From the NCBI GenBank assembly GCA_903925705.1, contig CAIYGJ010000213.1, positions 1-8,138 of the forward strand: a stretch of DNA of 8,138 bases, given 5' to 3'. The position numbers and the translations under genes are program-made. How positions within the stretch are numbered: the first letter of the stretch is position 1; every line of letters starts with the position of its first letter. The notes below the pieces were generated by a model. The model searched no databases, was not told where the DNA came from, and worked only from the letters and a program-made list of their open reading frames with translations. Positions 1-6,511 of this stretch are shown one piece after another. Source of the stretch: an uncultured Actinomycetes bacterium (lineage in GTDB: Bacteria > Actinomycetota > Actinomycetes > S36-B12 > UBA5976).

Positions 1-40
1 CGAGACATGAACTGTCACCGCTGAACTTAACTACACTCAT
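1..40 (-). CDS. Start of a gene running off the window edge, probably atpB (ATP synthase subunit a)
   Basis: An ATG at 40-38 overlaps the TGA stop of the upstream small membrane protein gene in an ATGA junction, which is typical of translational coupling. A GGAGG Shine-Dalgarno (plus-strand 52-56) lies 11 nt upstream. The frame stays open to the window edge and reads MSVVKFSGDSSCL. Only 13 residues are visible, and they are not diagnostic. The call of subunit a of the Fo sector rests on context: in actinobacteria the atpI-type genes directly precede atpB. A second ATG in another frame at 8-6 cannot be excluded as the true start. Confidence 0.45.
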   Translation of the reverse strand, partial: MSVVKFSGDSSCL

Positions 41-306
41 TGCTGGTCTTTCCTCCGGTCACTCGTAGTGGTGTTTCGATCCATAGCCGAAACGCGTTCG
101 TAGGTGAGGTAGAGCGCTAAGCCAATTCCAAGAATCGATCCAGCGGCAATAAAAACATTTTGGTGTCCGAACTTTTGCCCGAGCAACCAACCAAGTCCGC
201 CATACAGCAACAACCCGGCAGTCAAATTTCCGACTGAACGCCAGGCCATATCCGATGTTTCGCGGTTGTCGTTGCTGTTGGGGAATTCAGCTCCGTCTGC
301 CTTCAT
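37..306 (-). CDS. AtpZ/AtpI-like small membrane protein of the ATP synthase operon
   Basis: This 89-residue protein has two predicted membrane helices, about residues 24-43 and 50-69. They are glycine-rich (GLLLYGGLGWLLG, then AAGSILGIGLALYLTY). The N-terminus is polar and the C-terminal tail is charged (DRRKDQQ). The helical hairpin with a glycine-patterned first helix is what AtpZ/AtpI-family subunits look like. These are accessory proteins encoded next to Fo genes and linked to c-ring assembly or Mg2+ handling. The next gene downstream overlaps its stop by ATGA, and a four-helix AtpI-like gene lies 72 nt upstream. No strong SD is seen before the ATG at 306, although a -10-like hexamer lies just upstream. 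The family assignment is by pattern and context only, so a lineage-specific small membrane protein remains possible. Confidence 0.7.
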   Translation of the reverse strand: MKADGAEFPNSNDNRETSDMAWRSVGNLTAGLLLYGGLGWLLGQKFGHQNVFIAAGSILGIGLALYLTYERVSAMDRNTTTSDRRKDQQ

Positions 307-317
307 TGCTTCGCCAG

Positions 318-323
318 ATTATC
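318..323 (-). promoter_or_regulatory. Candidate -10 box for the ATP synthase genes
   Basis: On the minus strand this reads GATAAT, one mismatch from TATAAT. It ends 11 nt before the ATG at 306, so transcription would start within a few bases of the start codon and give a very short leader. The poor SD of the AtpZ-like gene fits this. The -35 position (16-17 nt upstream) is weak. It lies in the 72-nt gap 307-378, the largest gap within the atp part of the gene run. Confidence 0.35.
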
Positions 324-378
324 AGGTATTTCCAAGGGTGCAGAACTGACCCCTGACTTTGCGATAAATTTCACAAGG

Positions 379-816
379 TCACAAATCTTTAGGTTCAGAG
401 GTATCAATTGGACGAATATCTGGACCCGATCCTGGTTCAACATAAAGTACTTTTGCGGTGGCAAAAGCCCAGGTTTCAGCAACTAGCCAAACCACGGTGC
501 ACGAGACGATAGTCGCGGCAAATACCTTGGTATCGAAGGCTTGAGTATCTTTGAAGATCAGTAACAGGACGAATAAAACTGCCACTTTGATTAGGTAAAG
601 CAGTAGGGCCATTGATGTAGCAATACCTGGATTTGTTCGGATGACCTTATCGAGCGCAAGCTGTCCGGCTGCAAAGAACGCGACCACAAGAAGTGTTCCG
701 AAAATTCCCGCAATCAAACCCTTGGTTCCGCTGGAAATGTAACCCGTAATTGTGGCTAAAGCGCCAACAACAAGAGTAGGGATAGCTGCACGAAGAATAA
801 GGCGTTGGCTTGTCAT
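379..816 (-). CDS. atpI: ATP synthase protein I-like membrane protein
   Basis: This 145-residue protein has four predicted membrane helices (about 8-28, 31-53, 65-87 and 97-119) and a short polar C-terminal tail rich in P, D and E. It sits between a wecA-type gene and the AtpZ-like/atpB start, the position held by the AtpI-like Rv1303 in M. tuberculosis. AtpI proteins are non-essential membrane factors that help assemble or stabilise the Fo c-ring. The call rests on helix count, size and position; there is no catalytic motif to check. ATG at 816 gives a hydrophobic helix soon after the start (MTSQRLILRAAIPTLVVG). The preceding 59-nt gap has only a weak purine-rich stretch (GAGAGAG) as SD. The downstream AtpZ-like gene may cooperate with it. 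Confidence 0.7.
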   Translation of the reverse strand: MTSQRLILRAAIPTLVVGALATITGYISSGTKGLIAGIFGTLLVVAFFAAGQLALDKVIRTNPGIATSMALLLYLIKVAVLFVLLLIFKDTQAFDTKVFAATIVSCTVVWLVAETWAFATAKVLYVEPGSGPDIRPIDTSEPKDL

Positions 817-875
817 AAAAGTAACTCTCTCATTTAGTCATTTGTTCGTTTGGGGCGGTACCTAATGAAATTGGA

Positions 876-1973
876 TCAGTTTTTAATGCTACTTGCCGTG
901 CGAGGTGGGTTTAGCGCCCAACTTGCAAGTGCAACCACACCTAAGCCTGCCCCTAATCCAGTAACCCAAACTGGGACGAAGGCTGTACTTACTGCGCCAA
1001 ATGCCAAAAGTCCTGTGAAGGCAGTCATGATCAAAACGGCACGCTCTTGACCATGGCCCAACTTTAGGAGTCGGTGATGCAAGTGCTCTTTATCTGGTGC
1101 AAACGGCGAACGGCCTTTTCGAGTGCGCCGGATTACAGCTAGAAACAAATCAAGAAGTGGCACTGCCAGGATTGAAAGTGGTAACACAATTGGCAAGAAC
1201 GCAGGAAGTAACGTGCCGCCGCTTAGGCCGCCCGGGTCAACTTGGCCCGTAAGCATGATTGAAGACGCCGCCATTAATAGCCCGATCAACATAGACCCGG
1301 TGTCCCCCATAAAAACTTTTGCTCGGTACCAGTTGTGCGGCAAGAATCCTGCGCACATTCCGATCAAAGATGCCGAAACCAAAGTCGCCAGTGCCGCGCG
1401 CTGATACCCGTTAGCTACCGAAAGGAAATACGAATAAGCAAAGAATGCGCCAGCCCCCACCAAAACAATGCTGGCGGCAAGACCATCTAGTCCATCGACC
1501 ATGTTCACTGCATTGATACTCACCAGGACAACTAAAACGGTAAGAAGAACTGAAGTGGTCGGATCCAGGATGAAAGTTCCACGAATCGGAAGCCAAACCA
1601 ATGTCACACCTTGCATTGCCATGGTTCCGGCAGCCAAAATTTGCCCTACAAGTTTTGTGGGCGCATCTAATCCAAACTTGTCATCAATTACCCCTAAGGC
1701 AACGATGATTAGGCAGCCAATAATTAATGCATAAATCTGGGTACGGTCGTTAAATATTGTTGACATCAAAGGCAATTGACTTGCCAAAATTATGGCGACC
1801 CCAAGACCTGCCAGCATTGCCAATCCACCCCAACGAGGAGTCGGGAAAATATGTACGTCTCGATCTCTAACATCTGCCATTGCCCCATAGCGAATAGCTA
1901 GAACTCTGGCCGATGGAGTCAGTAGATATGTGACTGCAGCAGCTGCTGCTAGACACAATAAATACTCACGCAT
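876..1973 (-). CDS. wecA: Polyprenyl-phosphate N-acetylglucosaminyl-1-phosphate transferase, WecA/TagO/Rfe family
   Basis: This 365-residue multi-pass membrane enzyme belongs to the polyprenyl-phosphate HexNAc-1-phosphate transferase family, which includes MraY. It transfers a sugar-1-phosphate (probably GlcNAc-1-P from UDP-GlcNAc) to a lipid-phosphate carrier on the cytoplasmic face, the first step of a cell-wall linker or surface glycan. Visible signatures, in order: TPRWGG (45-50); GVIDDKFGLD (94-103), with the paired Asp that binds Mg2+; NAVNMVDGLDGLA (154-166); FMGDTGSM (221-228); and the WecA-type basic loop PDKEHLHHRLL (293-303). The HLHHR loop favours WecA/TagO over MraY. M. tuberculosis has its homologue Rv1302 in the same place before the atp genes, where it primes the arabinogalactan linker. 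The glycan made here is unknown. The gene starts 26 nt after glyA with a weak SD. Confidence 0.92.
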   Translation of the reverse strand: MREYLLCLAAAAAVTYLLTPSARVLAIRYGAMADVRDRDVHIFPTPRWGGLAMLAGLGVAIILASQLPLMSTIFNDRTQIYALIIGCLIIVALGVIDDKFGLDAPTKLVGQILAAGTMAMQGVTLVWLPIRGTFILDPTTSVLLTVLVVLVSINAVNMVDGLDGLAASIVLVGAGAFFAYSYFLSVANGYQRAALATLVSASLIGMCAGFLPHNWYRAKVFMGDTGSMLIGLLMAASSIMLTGQVDPGGLSGGTLLPAFLPIVLPLSILAVPLLDLFLAVIRRTRKGRSPFAPDKEHLHHRLLKLGHGQERAVLIMTAFTGLLAFGAVSTAFVPVWVTGLGAGLGVVALASWALNPPRTASSIKN

Positions 1974-1999
1974 AAATAAAGGTTAGACCCCTGGCCGAA

Positions 2000-3265
2000 C
2001 TACGGACGCGGGTATGCCGGGAACTTAGCCGTTAGATCTAGGACTTCGGCCTTAATTTCCGCATGCACAGAAGGGTTGTCTGACTTAACTGCGCGACCAA
2101 TCATGCTTGCAATTGTGGCCATTTCTGGAACTCCCATACCTTGAGTTGTAAGTGACGGGGTTCCAACGCGAATACCTGAAGTTACTGCAGCTGGTTTTGG
2201 ATCGTAAGGGATTGAATTCTTGTTCAAAACAATTCCAGAGTCGCCAGAACGCTGTTCTGCGTCCTTACCTGACACATCAATTCCCTGAAGATCTAGCAGC
2301 GCTAGATGAGTGTCAGTACCACCAGTAACTGGACGCATGCCTTCGGCTGCTAGGCCTGCTGTTAAGGCTTGCGCATTAACGATGACGTCCTTTGCGTACT
2401 TTTGATACTCGGGTGTTGCGCATTCCTTAAGCGCAACTGCCTTAGCAGCAATCACGTGCATCATTGGGCCACCCTGCATCATTGGAAATACAGCCTTATC
2501 GATCTTTGCGGCGTATTCTTCCTTGCACAAAATCATTCCAGAGCGTGGTCCACGCAAAACCTTGTGAGTTGTGAATGTAACAACGTCTGCATATGGAACT
2601 GGAGATGGAATTGCCTTACCAGCAATTAGGCCAATTATGTGGGCCGCGTCAACATGCATAATCGCACCAACTTCATCTGCGATTTCGCGAATTGCCTTGA
2701 AATCAATTAGACGAGGAATTGCAGAGCCACCAGCAATGATCATTTTTGGTTTGTGCTCGCGAGCTAGATCGCGCATTTGATCGTAATCAATATCTTCTGT
2801 GCCCTCAGCTACACCGTAGTGAACTGGGTTAAACCATTTACCGGAATAAGAAACGCCTGCGCCGTGTGTTAAGTGACCACCGTGTGGAAGAGCCATTGCA
2901 AGGTAGGTGTCACCTGGCTGAAGGAATGCGCCAAAGACCGCAATGTTTGCGCTCGCTCCTGAGTGTGGTTGCAAGTTTGCATGGTCAGCACCGAATAAGG
3001 ACTTCGCGCGTTCGATACCAATGGTCTCTGCAACGTCAACGACTTCACAGCCACCGTAGTAACGCTTTCCCGGGTATCCCTCAGCATATTTATTACTCAA
3101 AGTTGAACCCAGTGCCGCCAAAACTGCGGGTGAGGTGTAATTTTCGGATGCAATCAACTGAATACCAGTTCGCAAGCGCTGTAACTCATCCAGCAGAATG
3201 TTTGCAATTTCTGGATCGGTTGCGTTTAATTCGTCAAACTCAGCTCCGAAAAAAGTATTGCTCAT
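2000..3265 (-). CDS. glyA: Serine hydroxymethyltransferase
   Basis: This cytosolic PLP enzyme converts serine and tetrahydrofolate into glycine and 5,10-methylene-THF, feeding purine, thymidylate and methionine synthesis. From the chosen start the protein has 421 residues, a normal SHMT length. Visible motifs: the substrate-binding segment LIASENYTSP (37-46), GYPGKRYYGG (63-72), LPHGGHLTHG (126-135), the PLP-lysine motif FTTHKVLRGPRSG with Lys235, and SGIRVGTPSLTTQG (363-376). The ATG at 3265 was chosen because AAGGTG lies 6 nt upstream and the protein then begins MSNTFFGAEFDEL. An in-frame ATG at 3310 would add 15 residues unlike SHMT and read through a hairpin. AVFPMMQGGPMMH (258-270) differs slightly from the usual FPG-QGGP. 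A likely promoter and a 5' hairpin precede the gene, so glyA may be transcribed separately as well as by read-through from tsaC. Confidence 0.97.
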   Translation of the reverse strand: MSNTFFGAEFDELNATDPEIANILLDELQRLRTGIQLIASENYTSPAVLAALGSTLSNKYAEGYPGKRYYGGCEVVDVAETIGIERAKSLFGADHANLQPHSGASANIAVFGAFLQPGDTYLAMALPHGGHLTHGAGVSYSGKWFNPVHYGVAEGTEDIDYDQMRDLAREHKPKMIIAGGSAIPRLIDFKAIREIADEVGAIMHVDAAHIIGLIAGKAIPSPVPYADVVTFTTHKVLRGPRSGMILCKEEYAAKIDKAVFPMMQGGPMMHVIAAKAVALKECATPEYQKYAKDVIVNAQALTAGLAAEGMRPVTGGTDTHLALLDLQGIDVSGKDAEQRSGDSGIVLNKNSIPYDPKPAAVTSGIRVGTPSLTTQGMGVPEMATIASMIGRAVKSDNPSVHAEIKAEVLDLTAKFPAYPRP

Positions 3266-3286
3266 GATTTTCACCTTTAACGTTAT

Positions 3287-3304
3287 GACCGCTGGCGCGC
3301 GGTC
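3287..3304 (-). promoter_or_regulatory. Hairpin in the glyA leader
   Basis: GACCGC and GCGGTC form a perfect 6-bp inverted repeat around a 6-nt loop, ending 21 nt before the glyA ATG and upstream of its SD. In RNA this is a GC-rich stem of six pairs. No U-run follows on the minus strand (ATAACG comes next), so it does not look like an intrinsic terminator. Its far edge coincides with the expected start site of the -10 candidate at 3310-3315, so it could cap the 5' end of the glyA mRNA. Confidence 0.45.
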
Positions 3305-3309
3305 TCTCA

Positions 3310-3315
3310 ATAATA
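3310..3315 (-). promoter_or_regulatory. Candidate -10 box for glyA
   Basis: The minus strand reads TATTAT, one mismatch from TATAAT, in the 62-nt gap between tsaC and glyA. The predicted start point, about 7 nt downstream, falls at the base of the leader hairpin. No recognisable -35 lies 15-18 nt upstream, inside the tsaC 3' end, so the call rests on the -10 alone. Confidence 0.35.
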
Positions 3316-3327
3316 GGGGCTAGCGAC

Positions 3328-3984
3328 TTAAGACGCAGTTGCGTCGATTATCGAGGGCATCACTTCTCGAAGCTGTCCTAAAGTTAGTTGCCCTGGTCGA
3401 ACCAACCGAACCTGATCGGTAGTCGCGTCGATAACCGTTGAAATACGTGGGGCTAGGGCTCCACCATCTAAATAAACATCGACTAAATCAGAAAGCGCGG
3501 CCTGTGCTTGTTCCACAGTCTGGACCGAGGGGCCGCCGGTTATCTGCGCACCCGTCATCACTGTTGGACCGATTTCAGATAAGACTGCTTGCGCAACCTC
3601 ATGATGTGGAACCCGCACAGCCAATGCCGAACCCGCTTGGCCGATATTCCAGGACAACGAATCTTGGGCAACTGTTAACAGCGTTAACGATCCAGGCCAA
3701 AGTGCACTTGCGAGATCATTGGCGATCGTAGAAAAGTTTGCAACACCACGAATGGTTTCAATTGAACCTGCGGCAATAGGTAAGGCAATATCTGAAGTTT
3801 GCTTTTTTGCCCCGCGCAATTTAGCAACTGCGTCAACATTGAATGCATCACAAATAACTGCATAAGTTGTATCTGTGGGAATGACTGCAAGTCCCCCGTT
3901 TTTTACCGCCGCAACTGCAGCTTCGATTGCTAGTTGAACATCTGCTTTGGACGCTGACTCGTCAACCTTAAAAACTTGGGACAT
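3328..3984 (-). CDS. Divergent TsaC/Sua5/YrdC-family protein (threonylcarbamoyl-AMP synthase family)
   Basis: This 218-residue protein has the Sua5-YciO-YrdC fold pattern: PTDTTYAV (36-43), SALWPGSLTLL (93-103), LAVRVPHHEVAQAVL (121-135) and the C-terminal STVIDATTDQVRLVRPG (182-198). The family makes threonylcarbamoyl-AMP from threonine, bicarbonate and ATP for the t6A37 tRNA modification. Two signatures are altered. The usual K-x-R-P segment after the first domain reads LRGAKKQTSDIALPI (56-70), and the usual SSAN reads TGAQ (144-147). The expected YGL is YAV. It may therefore be a fast-evolving TsaC or a family member with changed function. It starts 4 nt after prmC with an AGGAAG SD 8 nt upstream, and M. 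tuberculosis has its homologue Rv1301 in the same place. The family call is firm; the enzymatic activity is less certain. Confidence 0.82.
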   Translation of the reverse strand: MSQVFKVDESASKADVQLAIEAAVAAVKNGGLAVIPTDTTYAVICDAFNVDAVAKLRGAKKQTSDIALPIAAGSIETIRGVANFSTIANDLASALWPGSLTLLTVAQDSLSWNIGQAGSALAVRVPHHEVAQAVLSEIGPTVMTGAQITGGPSVQTVEQAQAALSDLVDVYLDGGALAPRISTVIDATTDQVRLVRPGQLTLGQLREVMPSIIDATAS

Positions 3985-3988
3985 GTGA

Positions 3989-4888
3989 CTATCTTCCTAC
4001 GCTTGCAGCATTAGATCGAATTGCAGTGGTGAATCGTGGAAGTTGGTTGTAATCCAAGTTGTCTGTTATTTCGCACCAGACATTTGGCATTTCATTAAAT
4101 AACGCCGGCATACTCTCGCCCTGCACGTCTGCATGCTCCATGCCGATGAACCCGCCAGGCTTCAACAAGTCTGCTGCAACTAAAACAACTTCGCGCGCCA
4201 CATCCAACCCATCTAAGCCACTGAACAGTGCAATGGCTGGATCGTGATCACGAGCTTCCGGATCGCGCGGAATCATTTCACTTGGAATGTAAGGCGGATT
4301 AGAAACTACGGCATCTACTTGATTGGCTAAATCGCCTAACAAGGAACGGTCCCCAGAATTTCCGTGGTGCACAATTACGCGTGAATCAATGGCTTCAAGT
4401 TTTGCCGCATGGTCAACTACATTGTGAGTTAGCCATTTGAATGCATCTTCTGATATCTCCACTGCGTGAACAGTAGTTCCAGGAACTTCAAGTGCTAGCG
4501 AAAGCGCGATTGCTCCGCTGCCAGCACAAAGATCGACTGCAATCCTCGGAGAGTTCAAAGTTTTCAGATGCTTAACCGCAGCTTCGACAAGTAATTCAGT
4601 TTCCGGCCTTGGCACAAATACTCCTGGGCCAACGACAAGTTCTAAGTGTCTGAAATATGCTACGCCAGTTAAATGTTGAAGCGGGACTCGGTTTGCGCGT
4701 CGAGCAACTAGCATTTCGAAATCCGAAACTTGTTCATCTGTGAGATCAACAACCGTTAACAATTGACCGCGCTCAATGCCAACAACATGAGCTAGCAGCA
4801 ACTCGGCATCCACTTGAGGGCTTGAAACTTTTGCCTCAGCTAGCAAAGCAGTTGCCTTACTAATGATTGCCTTAAGGTCGCTTGGCAT
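3989..4888 (-). CDS. prmC: Peptide chain release factor N5-glutamine methyltransferase
   Basis: PrmC (HemK) uses S-adenosylmethionine to methylate the glutamine of the GGQ motif in RF1 and RF2, which raises their peptide-release activity. The protein has 299 residues, the usual length. An N-terminal helical substrate-recognition domain spans about 1-80. A Rossmann methyltransferase domain follows, with FVPRPETELLVE (91-102), the SAM-binding DLCAGSGAIALSLA (119-132), an acidic VEIS (143-146) and the diagnostic catalytic VSNPPYIP (195-202). Its target release factor is encoded two genes upstream, a classic prfA-prmC pairing here split by a 67-residue gene. It starts 3 nt after that gene's stop with a weak SD, so it probably depends on translational coupling. 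The C-terminal IRSNAASVGR lies beyond the conserved domain. Confidence 0.95.
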   Translation of the reverse strand: MPSDLKAIISKATALLAEAKVSSPQVDAELLLAHVVGIERGQLLTVVDLTDEQVSDFEMLVARRANRVPLQHLTGVAYFRHLELVVGPGVFVPRPETELLVEAAVKHLKTLNSPRIAVDLCAGSGAIALSLALEVPGTTVHAVEISEDAFKWLTHNVVDHAAKLEAIDSRVIVHHGNSGDRSLLGDLANQVDAVVSNPPYIPSEMIPRDPEARDHDPAIALFSGLDGLDVAREVVLVAADLLKPGGFIGMEHADVQGESMPALFNEMPNVWCEITDNLDYNQLPRFTTAIRSNAASVGR

Positions 4889-4891
4889 TAA

Positions 4892-5095
4892 CTACTTCTG
4901 GGTCTTGAAGTGCGCAACTAGTGCGTTAGCGTGGCCGTGGCCCATTTCATATTCTGACTTTAAGAAAGCAACCATTTCCATGTGCTTTTCAATCTTGGCT
5001 TTCTTAAGGATTTTCATCCATTCATCGATCTTCTTTCCATAATTCTTTTCAATTGAGGGAAAGTAGGAAGCCGGGCCTTTAACTGGTTCAGCCAT
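4892..5095 (-). CDS. Small DUF4287-type protein between prfA and prmC
   Basis: This 67-residue soluble protein has no signal peptide or membrane segment. It is rich in Lys, Glu and His. The core YFPSIEKNYGKKIDEW (11-26) followed by KHMEMVAFLKSEYEMGHGHANALVAH (37-62) matches my recollection of the DUF4287 family, whose hallmark is the GHGHANALV turn (52-60). The family has no established function that I know of. The pattern suggests a compact helical fold with a conserved His/Asn surface. It begins 2 nt after the prfA stop; its AGGAG SD (7 nt upstream) lies inside the prfA coding end, and prmC starts 3 nt after its stop. That tight placement implies co-expression with RF1 and its methyltransferase and hints at a link to termination, though operon position alone does not prove it. 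Confidence 0.8.
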   Translation of the reverse strand: MAEPVKGPASYFPSIEKNYGKKIDEWMKILKKAKIEKHMEMVAFLKSEYEMGHGHANALVAHFKTQK

Positions 5096-5097
5096 GA

Positions 5098-6180
5098 TTA
5101 ATCTCCTAGTGTCGCAAGGCGTTCCTTGGTGTCAGCTTCAATGCAGGCACCGATTACTGGATCCAAGTCACCGTTCATTACTGCATCTAGATTATTGCTC
5201 TTGAAACCAACTCGGTGATCAGCTAACCGATTTTCTGGGAAGTTGTAGGTGCGAATTCGCTCCGAACGATCAACTGTTCGCACTTGACTCTTGCGGGCAT
5301 CAGAGGCGGCAGCCATCGCTGCTTCTTGCGCGGCAGCAAGCATACGAGCCCGAAGAATACGCATCGCAGATTCCTTATTCTGAAGCTGTGATTTTTCGTT
5401 CTGACACGAAACCACAATTCCAGTTGGCACATGCGTAATACGAACTGCGGAGTCAGTTGTGTTAACGCTCTGACCACCAGGTCCGGAAGATCGGAAAACG
5501 TCAATTCGCAAATCATTTGGATCGATGGTGACATCGACTTCTTCAGCTTCCGGCAAAACCAATACACCAGCTGCGGAAGTGTGAATACTGCCCTGTGATT
5601 CTGTTACTGGCACACGTTGCACTCGGTGCACGCCACCTTCAAACTTTAGGTTTGCAAACGGAGCATCTTCTGGCGCAACTACACCTTTTGATTTAACGGC
5701 AATTGCAATGTCTTTGTAGCCGCCCATGTCGGATTCTTCGGCTTCAAGTACTTGTGTTGCCCAACCGCGCTTTTCTGCAAACTTTAAATACATACGCATT
5801 AAGTCACCTGCAAATAATGCAGACTCTTCACCACCGGCGCCTGCCTTGATTTCAAGAATCACATCATTGCCATCCATTGGATCGCGTGGAATTAACATCT
5901 CTTGAAGTTTCTCTGCGGCGGCATCTCGAGCAACAGCCATGGTTTCTGCTTCAGCTAAGAATGCTGCATCTTCTTCACCCATTTCGCGGGCAGCAATTTC
6001 ATCTTCGCGAAGTTGCATCCATTCGCGATACTTCGCAACAACTGGTTTCAGTTCAGCATGGCGCTTACCAATTCGGCGCGCTTCGTTTGGATTGCCGTGT
6101 GTCGCAGGATCACTGAGTTTTACCTCGAGCTCATCTAACTCGGTAACCATTGCTTCAACTTTGTTGAAGTCTTGTGCCAT
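5098..6180 (-). CDS. prfA: Peptide chain release factor 1 (RF1)
   Basis: RF1 binds the ribosome at UAA and UAG stop codons and triggers hydrolysis of the peptidyl-tRNA. The 360-residue length is normal. An N-terminal coiled region (about 1-95) is followed by the PCRF-type segment AGAGGEESALFAGDL (113-127). The stop-codon recognition loop is PVTESQG (191-197); its P-x-T form marks RF1 rather than RF2 (SPF). The catalytic loop SGPGGQSVNTTDSAVRITH (232-250) carries GGQ at 235-237, the glutamine methylated by PrmC encoded downstream. The ATG at 6180 has an AAGGA SD 6 nt upstream. A strong terminator separates the gene from rpmE, and only about 40 nt lie between. I see no convincing promoter there, so expression may depend on read-through or a weak promoter. 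Confidence 0.97.
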   Translation of the reverse strand: MAQDFNKVEAMVTELDELEVKLSDPATHGNPNEARRIGKRHAELKPVVAKYREWMQLREDEIAAREMGEEDAAFLAEAETMAVARDAAAEKLQEMLIPRDPMDGNDVILEIKAGAGGEESALFAGDLMRMYLKFAEKRGWATQVLEAEESDMGGYKDIAIAVKSKGVVAPEDAPFANLKFEGGVHRVQRVPVTESQGSIHTSAAGVLVLPEAEEVDVTIDPNDLRIDVFRSSGPGGQSVNTTDSAVRITHVPTGIVVSCQNEKSQLQNKESAMRILRARMLAAAQEAAMAAASDARKSQVRTVDRSERIRTYNFPENRLADHRVGFKSNNLDAVMNGDLDPVIGACIEADTKERLATLGD

Positions 6181-6223
6181 TAGATGTCCTTAGGTAAGTG
6201 GTAGTTAAAAGTTGTGTGGAGAT

Positions 6224-6270
6224 AAAAAATGAGGCGCTGTCATCGTCCGAAGACAACGACAACACCTCAT
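6224..6270 (-). terminator. Strong intrinsic terminator after rpmE
   Basis: On the minus strand, positions 6270-6229 fold into a 19-bp stem with no mismatches, counting four G-U pairs, and a UUCG loop closed by C-G. The outer arms are ATGAGG and CCTCAT, and the inner arms are TGTCGTTGTC and GACGATGACA. The stem is followed at once by a run of T (6228-6224), and the three As before it could pair with the first Ts. It starts 8 nt after the rpmE stop codon. The plus-strand reading lacks a long T-run, so it acts mainly on the rpmE transcript. Confidence 0.9.
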
Positions 6271-6278
6271 TTAGAAAG

Positions 6279-6488
6279 CTAGGACTGCTTACCGAAGCGC
6301 TTCTCGAACTTGGCAACGCGGCCACCAGTATCAAGAATCTTTTGCTTGCCGGTGTAGAACGGGTGGCAAGCACTGCATACGTCAGCATGGATAGTGCCGC
6401 TCTTTTGCGTACTACGAGTAGTGAATGTGTTTCCGCAACCACAAGTAACTGTGGTGTCTACGTACTCTGGGTGAATGCCAGTCTGCAC
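6279..6488 (-). CDS. rpmE: Large ribosomal subunit protein bL31, zinc-binding form
   Basis: bL31 is a small protein of the 50S central protuberance that helps bridge the subunits. The protein has 69 residues and begins MQTGIHPEYV, matching the family's IHPxY start. Four cysteines, C16 and C18 in TCGCGNTF and C38 and C41 in CSACHPFYTGKQK, form the zinc ribbon, so this is the C+ form used when zinc is plentiful rather than a zinc-free paralogue. The start is GTG at 6488, with a strong AAGGAG SD 6 nt upstream. A structured leader precedes it and an intrinsic terminator follows, so it looks monocistronic and self-regulated. In many actinobacteria rho lies just upstream; here the neighbour is the divergent kynU. 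Confidence 0.96.
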   Translation of the reverse strand: MQTGIHPEYVDTTVTCGCGNTFTTRSTQKSGTIHADVCSACHPFYTGKQKILDTGGRVAKFEKRFGKQS

Positions 6489-6494
6489 GGATTT

Positions 6495-6500
6495 CTCCTT
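6495..6500 (-). promoter_or_regulatory. Ribosome binding site deciding the GTG start of rpmE
   Basis: AAGGAG on the minus strand lies exactly 6 nt before the GTG at 6488. No ATG upstream gives a bL31-like N-terminus, so this SD supports the non-ATG start. It lies just downstream of the folded leader, where a ligand bound to the leader could control access to it. Confidence 0.8.
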
Positions 6501-6511
6501 ATTAATACTGT

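Noticed and set aside
1123..1404. 93-codon plus-strand frame inside wecA
   Set aside because: Antisense shadow of a clear membrane enzyme gene; its composition mirrors the reverse complement of hydrophobic codons.
2866..3267. 133-codon open frame on the plus strand
   Set aside because: It lies antisense inside glyA, has no SD and encodes a low-complexity Arg/Gln/His/Leu-rich product; glyA is unambiguous here.
3266..3310. Upstream ATG giving a 436-residue SHMT
   Set aside because: The extra 15 residues do not look like SHMT, the frame crosses the leader hairpin, and the ATG at 3265 has a good SD at 6 nt.
3266..3327. Glycine or tetrahydrofolate riboswitch before glyA
   Set aside because: The gap is only 62 nt and contains one simple hairpin, too short for either aptamer.
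3332..3345. Intrinsic terminator at the end of tsaC
   Set aside because: The stem is five or six pairs, lies within the last codons and is followed by only two Ts on the minus strand.
6181..6223. Promoter for prfA
   Set aside because: No hexamer pair with acceptable match and spacing could be found in the 40 nt between the terminator and the start codon.
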